A stretch of DNA of 64,000 nt from Atriophallophorus winterbourni (taxonomy: Eukaryota > Platyhelminthes > Trematoda > Plagiorchiida > Microphallidae). The DNA lies in assembly GCA_013407085.1 (NCBI GenBank), contig JACCGJ010025996.1, forward strand, positions 1 to 64,000, in the 5' to 3' direction. Position 1 is the first letter of the stretch. Each line of letters begins with the position of its first letter. Positions 13,331 to 27,686 of the stretch are shown here, in pieces. Under the pieces are notes generated by a model that was not told the DNA's origin, made no database searches, and saw only the letters and a program-made list of their open reading frames with translations. Both the position numbers and the translations under genes were made by a program.

Positions 13331-13719
13331 TTGAAGGTCTCTATACGATACCCCTAAGATGCCTCCTCCTATGCGAGAAACGTCGTAATTACTAATAGGC
13401 GATTTTCTTCGTGCATACATGCCAGCCCGTAGATAATGCGAGTGGCGAGCTTTTGTGCCTTTCTAGCTGCACTATATCCTTCTGGTAATATGGCCATCAA
13501 GCCCGGATATAGCACGCTAGGTGCTGTCTTACTCTTTTCTTGTAGATGAGTAGCAGCACCTCAGCTCTTCTGCATGAGGGTCAGGGTGCACTCATCGTAT
13601 AGCTGTGATTGTACCGAAATTCAGGTTAGATTTGATACGAACATAAACGGGTCGAAGACACAACTGGTTATCCGGCAATCGACGAATGATGTTGTGTTAT
13701 CTTGCGAACGAGATTTTCG

Positions 13720-13804
13720 ATTGGTCAAATCTACGCATTGACCTTGATTGTTAAACTAAAAATTGTCCAATCATTTTAAAACTTGAAATAAAATACTATA
13801 TAAG
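13720..13804 (+). promoter_or_regulatory. Core promoter of the micro-exon gene (CCAAT and TATA)
   Basis: A perfect TATATAAG lies at 13797-13804, 37 bases before the start codon at 13841, so transcription would start around 13825-13832, leaving a very short 5' UTR. A CCAAT sits at 13767-13771 and an inverted one (ATTGG) at 13720-13724. A TATA box at this distance from a signal-peptide exon supports a real gene start. The exact cap site is not visible. Confidence 0.65.
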
Positions 13805-13840
13805 CGTTACACGGCAGCGACACAGATCAGTCGTGAGAAA

Positions 13841-13901
13841 ATGTCGCATCTTTCTATCTTGTCCGCTACATTCGTACTTATATTGCGCCTGAATGTAATT
13901 C
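13841..13901 (+). CDS. MEG exon 1: start codon and signal peptide
   Basis: Encodes MSHLSILSATFVLILRLNVI plus the first base (C) of the next codon; donor GTAAGT at 13902. Leu/Ile/Val-rich and without acidic residues, it has the look of a secretory signal peptide, with cleavage probably in exon 2 after the CTG region. Start chosen because it is the first ATG after the TATA box and the only one leading into the hydrophobic stretch. Ends in phase 1, as in schistosome MEGs. Confidence 0.85.
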
Positions 13902-16900
13902 GTAAGTTTATGATTGTTTCGTTTATATCAACACTTATATAATGATTAAAAAAAAACTAATACAAATATTTGTTACCTTCAGTTTGCACCGGAGTAACAT
14001 ATAGTAAGTCTGAACTCTTGTTGACATGTAAATCTTATTCCCATACATGCAATTAAATAATAATAATCTAGCTCATATGATGCACTAAAGGTAACTTCAT
14101 ATCTGTATTAGAATCAACTCCAAATCGTTTTGTTATATTTCAAAAGACTGTATTTTGATTTATCTGTATGTTTTCTTGCGAATGGTTTTAGTAGCGATTC
14201 CACATTTAGCAGCACATACACACAGCTTTTTTGCATCCATTAAGCCTCTGAAACGCGACTTAATTTTACTCGAGTCGAAAGGTATCCAGCCTGGGTGCAG
14301 GCAGGATTGGAAGCGCTAAAAGGTTTATGTCAATTGATGCAATCGGTATGCTGTGCTTACGAAACGCATCGTAATTCACTTCTAAACATATACAGGAAAT
14401 GTTTTGAAATATTAGTTGCGATCCCGTTTAAACTGTTTCCATTTAAAGTCTTTATAATTAAGACTTCTTTGCGACGAACTACTCTTTTAAAATAAGCTAT
14501 CATAAAGTGCTCCCAATTTATTGATGCAATATGGTGCTTACTTTCACGTATTAAAACAACAACTAAATTCAAGCTGTTCGGCATCACCTGGATGGGAGAG
14601 TGAAACGAGGTTCAGTGAGACTTGAGACTGTGAAAAATTAGTAAACATAGTTTTATTTTAAAGTAATTTCTGAACAAGGATTATACCACGAACCGTGTTG
14701 TTCAAATAAATAATCGCAGGGCGATAACTGACTGATCACTTAAAATTCTCGCATTTGAAACGGTGAATGATTACTAATAAACCTTTTTCCTAAACGAATA
14801 GTCAATATTTATTTGTAATAGTAAAGCTCAAAATTTTCGGTCAACATACATTTTGAAGGCTTTCATCGTGAATACATTATGTTACTCATGAGACTGCACT
14901 TGCACTCGACGCGTAATTATTGCTGTTTTCGTATTCAGTTTGAAAAATAAAAGTGTTGATTTTTATACAGTAAAATGAAGCGGTTATCGTTATTGTTCAT
15001 TGGATGGCAACCTTGTGCGCATGAGCATTTTATACTTTGTAGCAATTCAAATGACATGTAGTCCACATGAGCAATCTCTCCCACAGCGCGCACAGCAATA
15101 GGCAATTTTCCGTCGATCACTAACAGTTGAACCCCAATGGCGTGCTGAACGGCTGTATCTGTTCTCCTCAAGTTTGGAGATTACGCTACACGCAGCGCAT
15201 CTAACGATCGCGGTTAATAACACGTTCTTATTAACAACTCATGTCAATGTCATGAGCCTACAGAAAGTTTAACAAAGATTGTGAACAACAAACTGTTTTG
15301 AGTCGTGAACCGCTCAGTAAGCCTAATGAATTTTAGATCACTAAAATTGAATTGAATTGAAATTTATTGAACTATTTCAGATAAAGCGCTCAAAATAATT
15401 GAATTCCTCTTTTGTATTGAGTTGCTTACTCCTTATGCAGATAATTTAATCTGAGCTTTAATCCATCATAAATTTGTATGTCAATCGGGCGTCTATATGA
15501 TTGGCATACTGTAAATGATATCGCTATTATTCCTATAGTTTTTATTATAATAAATTTTTGAGTTAATAATAAATAGCCATATGTGTACAAAATTATTAAT
15601 GTTATTCTTGTTGTGTTCTTGCGCTCCATCGAATAGAATTGGGCGACTTCGAATTAAAATGTGAGTATTCAAAACTTGTTGAGGGGAACTTTGTCGTAGA
15701 TATCTACACTTCTGAATTAATGTAATGAAATTATTCTGATATTTTACCGGTAATCTATAAAATTTGACAATGTTGTTACCGAATATTGTTAAACATCATA
15801 ATTCTAACAAAAAACTTGGTAATTCAAATCAAAGCTTCACAATACCTAGATTGAAGAAATCAACAATTGATGTGAAAAATGTCAAACAATACCACAATCA
15901 AATATCACATGATTTTATTCAGACTCGATCAACAAGTGTTGAGATCAGTCATGAAAACAAAAGATTACGCACTTGTCGTTTTGGAACCATTGGTATGGTA
16001 GCAGATTCTGATGACGATCACATCAGCTGTCTTTCATCCAAGTCCTTCAGACACGTCTTGCGGAATCCGGCGAAATGAAATGTTATAAATCACGTAATAT
16101 AGATTTCCAGTTTATCCGATATTACACGTATCCATTCATCCTCCAAAGTTTGTAATGTTGATTTTTGTCGAGAATCTCGGAAAAAGTTGTGTACATAAAT
16201 AATTTTTCTACGGCACAACAATATTTTCATAATTGACATTTACTACTTATCAACTTTGATTGATAATATTTTCCAATGTCAAAATTTCAGACACGAAAGT
16301 TTCGAATGAATCAGGTAAAAACAAATAATATTGTTGTCAATTGAGAGGAATATTCTTGTTTTAACAAATGCGATTATAATCATTTTTAATTTATTCAAAA
16401 TTTAGTCAAATTCAAAACCCCGTACGGTATGTGCTTCGAAACGTTTCCAATCATAAATTAATGCGTATTTTAAGTTTGCGTGACCATGTTTAAATTAATC
16501 CATATAATAGGCCGATTTTACTGAAACATCCAGTTTGAGATCATTTTATTCGGCAATGAAAAGTTTTAAAATAAAGGTAAAGCTTTGGAGTCAGAACTTT
16601 GTTAAACATATGAAATAAAATCATACACGTTTGACACAATTGAATTTTCTGACGCAAAGATGATTTTTATAGCTCTCTCACTCTCTCTGCATATTATTAT
16701 ATATTATACAAGCAAACAATGAAATCCTTGTAACATATGTTTCAATGACGCATTTGGAGTATTTTGTTGATAAAGTTTCGTTCTGTGACGGAAGCTTCAT
16801 CAGACTGAAGTTATCAACAGTGAGAGTGAGAGTGTTCTGGATTGAATCGTATTCGCCTGATCAATTTTAAACTGGCTAACAATTGCATTGTTCATAGTAG

Positions 16901-19900
16901 GTGCTTATCATGTTAGGCTAGTGATAAATATGAAATGACTTTATGCCCTGCATGTTGTGTATTGCCTCACATTGTAGGTACAAAGTATAAACACATTTTC
17001 CAGCATTTCGTTACAAATGTTTCGTTGATAGCATTGTTTTTCTGGTGCAAATATCTCGAGCGAAAATGCACGTTCGAAATTAAACTAATTGAACACACGA
17101 AAACCAAACCATATCTTCAAAATTCAATGCCAATTAGATTTGAAGCGTGCTGTATTAAACTTAATCCGATTTAATGAGCAAAACTGGATTAACATAGCTT
17201 GGGTAGGCATTACACATTTCATTGGTGCACGTAAAAATACCAGGAGGGTCTCAAGTGCGCGAGACATTGAGATTTCCTGATATAAAGGACGTAAAATCAA
17301 AACGAAATTCACCTAGGTATGATATTAATTGATGCCATCAAGTTCATTTTATTTTAAATTATTTATTACTGATGAGTAGTTACAAAATAGAAATATTAAA
17401 CAAAATATCATCATATACGATTGAGATGTTGTACTAAGATGAATTTTCAAGTTTTTTAAAATGATATTCATGAGAAAATGTCTAAAATAAGGACACCAAT
17501 TTTGACAAATATCCATTCTGATGGCCATGGTTAAATTTTAAATACCCAGCTTATGATATTTTCTTTAGTTCCGACATCTGTATTTCATATATAGATGAAC
17601 GTTTTTTTATATATTTTTAAGCTTTCAATTATAGTTTATGTGTCGTGAGCTCATTTCGGGTTTCTTTAGCACTAAGTGGCACAAACTATGTTCGATCAGA
17701 AATCGATGTAGGAGTTGGAATTTGGTCTCAATATTGCTGTTGAAAACCATCATCTTGTCGCATATATAGGTAAATACCTCATGTTCTCGCCCTGAAGGAT
17801 TTTCTCACCAGCTGATGCAAATGAAATGTCGAAAGGGCGTGTAAGCAACAACAAGTTTGAAGCTTGGGAGATCGTCAAACTCTTCAGAAATGCAGTCGTT
17901 GTTAGATTCTTTCTTGCTGGATTGTATATAAAACGAGTTTAAGCTGTTGTGGAGGGTAATTTATATGACAAAGCATTTTTTAAATAAATGTCCCTGCTAT
18001 CGTATTTTGATGCTTTTGGTAAATAAATAAAACAGCATACAATAGCATAAGCTGTTTTCGATAATTATCTCGAAGTTGTCTCAGTGCGAAGATCATCTCT
18101 ATGGTGGATACTCTTCGCAAAATCCACACTGATATTTAAAGTAAAATTTATTAACTAATTCCTGTAGCCGTCTGTTTAACTCGGGAATATTGTGCTAACG
18201 AAGTTTAAAAGTGATATCCCTCAATAATAGATGGTATTGCCTTCATCACTTTTATTGGTAAACAGCCTGATGATCTTAGTATCTCGCATATCTTGCAGGA
18301 CACACTTCCTGGCCAGCACCGTAAAAACGAAAGGTGAAGAGGCAGTAATAAAGATATGCTACAGTATTTCCTGAGTTCGGGCGGAATTTATTCGACACCA
18401 GGGACGCCACACTTGTTACGCTGGAGATAGCCATATTCAGCTCATCAATACTATGGAAGTATTTAGGTATTCATTATTTTCAAATGAATGCGACAAAACC
18501 GTGCTCGCCATAGAGTAGAAAGAAGAACATTACTTGACTCATGTTTCGTTCGGTGAAGTATTGTCTGCAATTGTGCTACCAGATGGTGGATAAAAGTGAT
18601 GTTCCGAGTTTCATTGATTAACGGCTCTCTTGATTTCTTCAACCATACCAAAAGAATTACCAGTTTCCGCAGCTAGTTGGATAAAGGGGCTACTTTTAAT
18701 CCAATAGCCCGTTGCGCACTGCATAGCAATAGGCGGGAACTTATTTTTAGCTACTCTAGAAAGGCATAACTTTTCATCCGTTCCCTCCTTCGAACTCACT
18801 TTGCAACATAAATAGGAAGAGAAACTAAGCACATGAATTTTTCGAACTGCTATAGCCAGCATATTTGAAAGTTTTCAAACAACAAGCTTTCGACAAGAAT
18901 TCGAACAAACTAGTTACATCAATTCGGATTTTAATGCATTTTTAAATTGTTTTTCGACGATAAATGCCAAATACATGTATATCCGACTGAATTGAAGCGA
19001 TGACGAACACCAGTTTCTTCAAAACTTCGTTTAATGTGTATTATTGCAAGCTGACTCCAATTACAATGTCATTATAACGGGTTATAACACTCAGAACCGA
19101 TTTTCATCGAAGGTTGTCGATTGTAATGAGTCGGTCATCAACTAATTACCGTGTGTCAATGTTTTGCCATGTTTCGCCATAACAATAACCATCTTTATTA
19201 TAGCCGTGATACTCGCAATCATCTTGATCGTCAACATATTCATCAGCAACATCATCAGCATCTTCAACATCAGCATCATCTTCATCATCAACAACACCAC
19301 CATCATCCTGGTCATCAACAACAATAACATCATCATCATCTTCCTCTTCATCGTCCTTATTATTATTATTATTATCGTAATTATCATCCTTATTATTATC
19401 ATAATCCCAATCATATCCATCATATCATCACCATTATCATCCTGTTGATTATCGTGATTTGAATCACCATCATCATTATCATCAACATCACCATCATCAT
19501 AACATTGTCATCATCATCTTAGTCATCATTAACTTCGACGTCGCCATCAGCATCCCGATCAGCTTAATCATAATCAGCACCATCATATCATCATCATCAT
19601 CATCGCCGTCATCATCATGATCATCAAAAACAGCATGAAATTCGTGGATACGTTTGCTATTAGGTGTTTGACGACGTAACATGAATTAGGATAAATAGCT
19701 TATCAACATTATCAGAGAAACTGTTAAAGATATATATGCAAATACCAATATGAAACTAATTTGTTATAGTTTCACTGAACGTATTTTTACCTATGGATAT
19801 GCTACATAAGTTTAGGGGATGTGAGTACAAAATATTTAGTCATTTCTATTGATTTGATCGGTAAACGTAGATCCACTGGGTGAATTGGTCATCAAAGGTT

Positions 19901-22900
19901 GGTTGTACCAATGTGATGAACATAGGCATTCGCATATTAGATTTGATTTCTCATATAGTTTCGGGATCTAATGTGATAGGATTTATATCGGTCCTGATTA
20001 TGTGGCTGTTTTTTAACCACATGACATGATGTTTAGCAACATCAATTTGGTGGGCCTGAAAAAACTGACCGATGGCAACGTATACACTTCACTGAGTATA
20101 AGAATGAAGCGGACTATCTATTGCTTCCGAAATTGCAGTTTATCCGCCAGTATTTTCCGTCATCTCTAAATTTGTTTCGTGTAATTTTCTCACAGGTGAG
20201 ACAGAACTCAAAGTGGGATCTCTTACTCAAATGCGTGAGTTTACTTCTAATCTACATGCGTATATATGTATTTTGGAAATATTTCTGGTAAATGTCTCAA
20301 TGAACAATGCACACTATTATATAATTCGAATAATAACATTATAATATAAACAGTGAGTGTTCACACAACGCATGTTTACTAAACTTCGAGCGGTCACTTA
20401 AGCGGACTGATTGAATGTATGAAATAAGAATTTCTCGAATATCAAAAAAATCAAAATTTGAGCACGCTGGACGTGGGCTACGAAATGTAAAACAGAGAGA
20501 TGGAAAATTTGGACATTGACTCTATCAGCTTATACGAATCTGCTTTTGATCACTTACACTGTGTGCAGTGTGTGAAGTGACCTGTACAAACAGTTAAATA
20601 GCAGAAACAGCTCTCGGCAGATGAACGTGGACCGAGCCAATCGGTTGGATATTGCCAATCACTCTGAGCGTTGTGGGAGAGATTGTTCTACTTAAATCAT
20701 ATTTTGCATAGCGCAATGCGGTTGCATCACTTTGAGCTGCGGATTATCAGGATATACTGATCTTACAATTAAACCTACGTGAATAAATTATACGTTGTTG
20801 GAATCCCATCGAATTTAGTTTTCTGGATATATATGAGCAAATTCGGATTTTTCATGATTTTCCATATTGGATCTAATCTTGCAGCCCTGTTAATATTATT
20901 TAGGTCTTAAAAATGATAAATGTCACAGAAAAGATTTTATTCTCCGCCATCGACCAGCTATATATTTCAATATCATTTGATCAACTAGTGATGTCTATCT
21001 CAAGATTTATTCCTGTTTTTGCTCTTATTCATGAGCACCGCTTTTTGTCCAGCTCACGATATTCATCATCGATCGCTCGAAACAACCACTGTTTGTGCAC
21101 ACACCACTGATCAGTGCTGCTTACAACCCAGACCGGAAGACTACGAAAAGAAAACAAAGCACAAAGGGCTACATGTGCAAGATTTGCCAAATGGCATCAA
21201 TTCCTAAGTCTGTCACGTGTTACGCTTGCTTGTCAAAATTGCATGCAAAATGCTACAAATCGCAGACCTCAGATTTAGTTTGGATTACTGACTATCGTTG
21301 CCAGCGCTGCGGGAGAGATTGTTCCTCCCGAATCGGACTGTTTAGTCACTCAAAAAGCTGCAAAACTTGAACTTTCACGCGTTTGTGATGTACATCCATG
21401 GTCGACATCGACCGAAGGAGGCCAACAACAACAACTAATGGAGATATTTGTCCCGGTGTTTGTTCCGTCTACAAGGTATGCAAGGCCAGACCAACAGTGA
21501 CATACTATGAGGCAAACATTGCTGACAATGAAATTACAAATGAAATTCTGGTGCGATGGGAATGATTGTTAATGAGCTTTCCTGAAATTGAAACGCTTTT
21601 AAATGGACTCGAATCAGGAATTCATAAGTGGACTGAACTGATAAAAACGTCATATATGTACATTTGATTCCAGACTCAGAGGTTACTACCAAAGAGCAAG
21701 TATTGCATGCGCCACATTCTAACAAGCCAGCATTTACCCAGATGGTGACTAAAGCAAGTAAGTGTTCGACGGTAACGCTGACGTCTGAACTTCACGAAAA
21801 GGAGGAAGTTCTGAGCAAAACCAGGTCACATCACAAGGAGGCAAAAAACTCTATAAAACACGGAAATACTTTAAGCGAGATCTGAACCGAAATTCCAGAG
21901 TCAGAATACACGCTCTTTTAAACGAGATAAAAGCATGACATTAACATTTTGTTGGGTATTTGCATTTGAATTGACTTACATGATATACACATGATGTCGG
22001 TAACTCGGCTCGCTCTTCATCCGAACTCTGCAAATCAAGACAAACCGCGTTTGATTAGGATACGATTTGTCAATGTATAGAAAATGGAAAATGTTCTATG
22101 AATTCGTATTTGCTCCGAGCACATAGTGACTCTTACCACCGTATGTATGCTGACATAACTTGGTGGTAACGGCCACGAAGTGATGTTTTTAATTTGGTGT
22201 ATATCCGACGCCGAAATCATTTTGTTCACTAAACTCTCCATTGCAATGTTCACTTATATGGTATGCGAAATCTACTTGTTTCTCCACATTCATGCATTTA
22301 TTGAAGTTAAAGCGCAGTTTGATCTTCAAAGACCAAACCTGTAGCACACCAAGATCTATTGATAATAGCAAACTGTCTTCTAGGCTACGGATGCACCCCT
22401 ATATCATTATGTCGTCCGCGAATAACTATATGTTCCAGAGAGCAAGTACCAGTATTTCATTGACCTAGACAAAAGAGGTCTGAACCTCAGCTAGTTGCTG
22501 CAATTAGTTTTGATAATTCACCATCAGCACGTAACTGTGTAGTGCGATTTGTTTATTAGTCAATTAGCCAATTCAACAATTTTGGGTGACACCAAGCCTT
22601 TGACGCTTCTGCAGTAGTATGGTGTGGTTAACACGATCAAATGTTTCTGAGATATATATGTAGCTGGTGTGTATTGATTGCCCTTTATCTACCTATTTTG
22701 TCCAATCTTCCAGCATTATCAGTAAATTAGATAAGCATAAATAATATGGTATAAATCCGTGCTGTTTTCCCAAAAGTAACTGATTATTTGTGAAAAGTTT
22801 AAATCAATGTTTCTGATTTAAATTTTTGTTCACGGTTCGAACCTAGACCGCTTGACTTGCTTACACTATGATTTTAATGTTTAAATCTGAGCAATATATT

Positions 22901-25900
22901 TGAAAAATTAATATTACATTTAGGTTTGCGAGACTGCACGAGAATAACTTGTCTCGTTGAAAATAGATCATTTTAACTAGTTTTACCTCCGTATTTTATC
23001 ATTCAGTTCAACTAAGCGAGCAACATTTCGGTAGGGGTAAGTCAACAGTTGTGATATGTTTAGGAGTAATACGAGTAAGAGATTACATTTAATATTACAT
23101 TGGTGCTCCCATATTTTACCAAATCATATATCCTTGCAGTTACCTAGTAAATTTGGATGCTAAAATAAGATAAATAGAATTTCCATAAATGTTCTCGCAA
23201 ATTCGTTTGAGGATATAATTCGATCGAAGCAAAATTGTTACTATTTTCTATTTTATTCAATTATTTAAAAATCTACCGAATATATATATATATATAATGT
23301 TAAATGTAATGCAGTAATTAAAAACCGATATATGCGAAGTCGTTCGTAATGAAAGAAAACTGCATTTTGTTTGCAAAGTCAAACATGATGTCGAAGCTCC
23401 TCATCAGCAATATTAAAAAACTAAATTCATTCATATCCATGGAAATAAATTGGTAAAAAAACGTTCAAAGCCGAAGTTGGGTAACGTTAAAATTCTGACA
23501 CATACACTTCGTTATGCCAAGGGTATTAGTTAGAACATGAAATCTCATTAAGTAGCGCCCCAGCAACCATATTCAATAAGTCATACCTCTAAATAGCCTA
23601 TTGAAATCCAGGGGTATTTAAGTCCTGTAAACAAAGGCAGGATAAAACATTCTATTTAACCAGCGTAGGGTGAACTCGGTCGTGTTCAATTGACACTGCG
23701 TTTCATATAGAAAAATGTTTAATTGAACTCAGGACTCAGAATATTAAGCGATTTTTGGAGAATATGTTGTTAATGTTTGTGACTACGCATCCGTGCTAAA
23801 CCCTTAGAAATATTCACAAAGCTGATCACGGCAGTCCATTATGGAAGCACTGGACACTAGTTTTATTTTAGGTGAAGCAAAAAGCTTAACAATAACCATA
23901 TGATTTCGAGTAATGTAGAGAACGAAATATAAAATCTCTCAACAATCAAACAGTCACCTACCGCATGGTTAGTCATATACACATCCCGTTTGGAAGCGAA
24001 AACCGCAACAGATTCTGAGCGTTTGATTCCGTCAGGCAAAATGTTCCAAGTTAAACTATTTCTTACCGAGAAAAAATTACTACCAATTTTCAATCGAGAA
24101 TGCGGAATGCCTAAATCCTTTGTATTTTTTCGTGTTCCAGCAAGGCCACTGGTCTTTTGCAAGTGTTTGAAGAATTGGTTTTTAGTATGCAAGATTTTGA
24201 ATTCGAACAGGAGTTCACGCCGGATCTGTCAGTGTTCACTTTGACATGCACTAGATACATAGCGAACCCTCAGGAAATCAACGTTGTTAATAAATGATAC
24301 AACTTCCTGCGTTAGGACGTTATCACAGTTTGCATGTACTTTACACAACATTCGAACAGAAACGATATTCTGAATCCCCAGGGATATTGCCTGCGTATGT
24401 AAATTTTGATTGAAACTTCAAAACTTGGATTTTTTAGGATTCACCTTGATCAAAGTTGGAACTCTAGCGAGTTAGAAAATAAATCCAAAAGTATAAGAGC
24501 ACAAATGTTTGCGTTTGCACAACACGTCACATATAGGAATGCTTACTCTAAAACAACAGACAAGCTTCATCCTGAAAAGTATACAATTTGTATGGCTATA
24601 ATATTTCTCCGACTAGTCACGAAACCTGTTTTGAATTTTCGATTAGAACACACTATGAAATTTAGTTGCTAAATATAAACATTATTGAGTACTGACTATT
24701 CTAATTTAGTTCGCGCCCAAATCAAATTATCCGTATTTGAGCCCTCATGTTGTGTTGATTTTCTTCGACTAAACTCCAGTAGTGATCTCAACTAGGGGAA
24801 CGGCGAGCGTTGAATCCATTTCTATGCAGAACAGGGTCGTATATATCGGAGAATATGTGTATCGCAAAATCCTCACATGACCGAATTCTAACAATAGTTA
24901 CCGAAATCCTGTATTAAATTAACAGTGATAAAAGTGCACACAAGCAATCCTGTCCCATGCTACAATAAGAAGATGTGTACCTGCCTAATGGGTTGCAATT
25001 TCCTGACAATTAATAGAATATGAAAATTTGCTTCATATATCCTATCGGAATAAGCAGCCAATCGAAATATGTTCGAATATTACGGTAGAAAAATTTAGTC
25101 TGCCTGATACGAAAATTTACGTGCAATGAAATTAGGTTGGTTAAACAGAGATTTATGTATTTTTTCAGCCAAAATTAAACAAGATACAAGTAAGGTTTTA
25201 TTCTGTTATTTGAGCGTGAACCGAACAGTTTTGATATATATATTAAAAAATAGTTGTTGTGTGTAAGCGCTGGGGATTTGAGCACTGCAACGGCTGTCTA
25301 TTACCGTTGATTTGATCGATTGTTTTGAATCAAGTGTGTGGATCGTACATGCAAAGGTTGGTTATGTCAATCTGATCGCCAGGTGGATCCCGGTATAAAT
25401 TTGTTTACCACATTTTCACTTTCTTGAAGCATACTGGAAATAATCTTATTGTCTCCAGCTAAGGAGGACAAACAGCTAGAAACCGGTAGTGGTGCGTATG
25501 TAAGGGGCTGTTAGCCATTATGTAACTGTTAACTCCTGAACCTGCTATTCAGTCGGTGTTCGCCGAGCGTACATTCCTTATTCTGGAAGTTATGACATCA
25601 TGCTAGATGGCACCGTTCGCTGGATTTCTTGAGACGTTCCGGAAAGCACGCGCCATAAAGGTGAATAAACATGAACTAGCGATGGTTAGGCTGAAGTTTG
25701 TTTACTCTCATTGTAAAGCTCGCTGTTTTGCGATTTTGGAGATGTATCAAACGAAAGCTTTTTCAAATCTAAACAAATAGGGCTAGCACGATAAATCCCT
25801 CAACACAATTTTCAACTTTCTAGCTTCTTTTCAATTCTGCTTGAATATATATCGGTTCTGCTAGAAACGTTTTGTAAAAGAACAAAGTCGTCTTTGATTT

Positions 25901-26539
25901 GCATAATCAATAGAACTGTTTCTTGCTCGCTATTTGTAACAAATTCATATTGAAGTCATTTTATGTGCAACTTTCAGCGACACCGGAATTAAAAGGTGAG
26001 TTCGTCTTGATAAATACTACTTTTTGAATTTATCAAACTAAGCAATTACCATTCATTCTGGAGATTCACAAATATGAATTCCAAAATTACAATGCATAAA
26101 TTCTTGCACATAAACAATTTACCTCAAATCATATCATTCAAAATGGTTCTGTCCGAGGATAAAACAATACTTTGGACGCGAATCAGTTATGCAGATGACT
26201 GTGAGGAACTGCAAATATATTTTCAAAACGTGTCGGATTGGGCTACTATGAATGATCTGACTTTCAACATACGGGAAATCTAGATGGTACATATTGGAAA
26301 GGAAGTCTCCTGGACATATCGATAATAAACTGAAAATGTGGCTCGGAGCTCGTTGGGGAACGGCCATGAAGTACAGATTAAGGGAAACATGAAGAAGACG
26401 ATTTCCTTCTATTATATAACTACTGTAGGAGAATGGTCATCTTCAGGTTTCCCTTAATCCGTATTTCATGGTCTTTTTCCAAAGAGCTCCGAGCCAAATT
26501 TCAGTTTCTCATATATAGTATATAATATATAGAGATATA

Positions 26540-26587
<48 letters not shown>

Positions 26588-26603
26588 TAGTATTATATAT
26601 AGA

Positions 26604-26639
<36 letters not shown>

Positions 26640-27622
26640 GTAATGTATGTATGTATATAAATGTGTGTATATGTAATGTAATATTGCCATCTGGCTTCCA
26701 AATTTAACGGATTGTATATTGTTTGTATACTGTTCAGCTGTTACAAAGCCCACTGAACCTAATCCCATTGTCTCCAGCTAATACGGAAAAACAGCTGGAA
26801 ACCGGTAGTGGTGTATGAGTAAGGAGATGTGAGCCATTATGCAACTGTTAACTTCTGAACCTGCTATTCCGTGGGTGTTCGCCGAGCGTACATTCCTTAT
26901 TCTGGAAGTTATGACATCATGCTAGATGGCACCGTTCGCTGGATTTCTTGAGACGTTCCGGAAAGCACGCGCCATAAAGGTGAATAAACATGAACTAGCG
27001 ATGGTTGGGCTGATGTTTGTGTACTCTCATCGTAAAGCTCGCTGTTTTGCGATTTTGAGGATGTACCAAACGAAAGCTATTTCAAATCTAAACAAATAGG
27101 GCTTGCACGATAAATCCTTCAACACAATTTTCAACTTTCTAGTTTATTTTCAATTCTGCGGGAATATATATCGGCTCTGCTAGAAACGTTTTGTAAAAGA
27201 ACAAAGTCATCTTTGATTTGCATAATCAATAGAACTGTTTGTTGCTCGCTATTTGTAACAATTTCATATTGAAGTTATTTTATTTGCAACTTTTAGTGAC
27301 AATGGAAGTGAAAGGTGAGTCCATATTGATAAAATCTTCTTTTTGGAATTATCACATTAAAAAATTACCATTCATTCTGGCGAATCACAAATATGAGTTC
27401 CAAAATTACGTTATTAAAATCTTTCACTTGAACGATTTACCTCAATTCATATCAGCTAGAAAAGCTAGATGCTGCACTTTGACAACAATGTTGCTGGACA
27501 TATCGATAACAAACTAAAAATGTGGTTCGGAGGTCGTTGGAAAACGACCATGAAGTACGGATTAAGAAAATCTGAAGAAGTATATATATACTTGAAGTGA
27601 ATCGTCTTTTTCTAGCTTTCTC

Positions 27623-27686
<64 letters not shown>

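Larger units (their letters stand above)
25300..27570 (+). repeat. Tandem duplication (~1.32 kb) carrying MEG exons 7 and 8
   Basis: The segment from about 25445 recurs from about 26768 (offset ~1319), with long near-identical stretches such as TTCGCCGAGCGTACATTCC and the block around GACATCATGCTAGATGGC. Both copies contain a degenerate hammerhead motif, one 18-nt micro-exon with its splice sites, and a downstream RT relic. The exon has diverged more than the intron in places. A TA tract separates the copies. Confidence 0.85.

Noticed and set aside
17821..17849. Interval after a strong CTCACCAG acceptor ending at GTAAGC
   Set aside because: 29 bases long, breaking the symmetric pattern shared by all other exons.
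17912..17929. 18-nt interval ATTCTTTC...GATT before GTATAT
   Set aside because: Open in phase, but donor and acceptor are both mediocre; not enough to call.
19142..19448. Open frames on both strands rich in Ile/Asn or Met
   Set aside because: Artefacts of the ATC repeat; both strands are open in the same place.
21756..21771. 16-nt interval before GTAAGT
   Set aside because: Not a multiple of 3 and inside a retroelement-like region.
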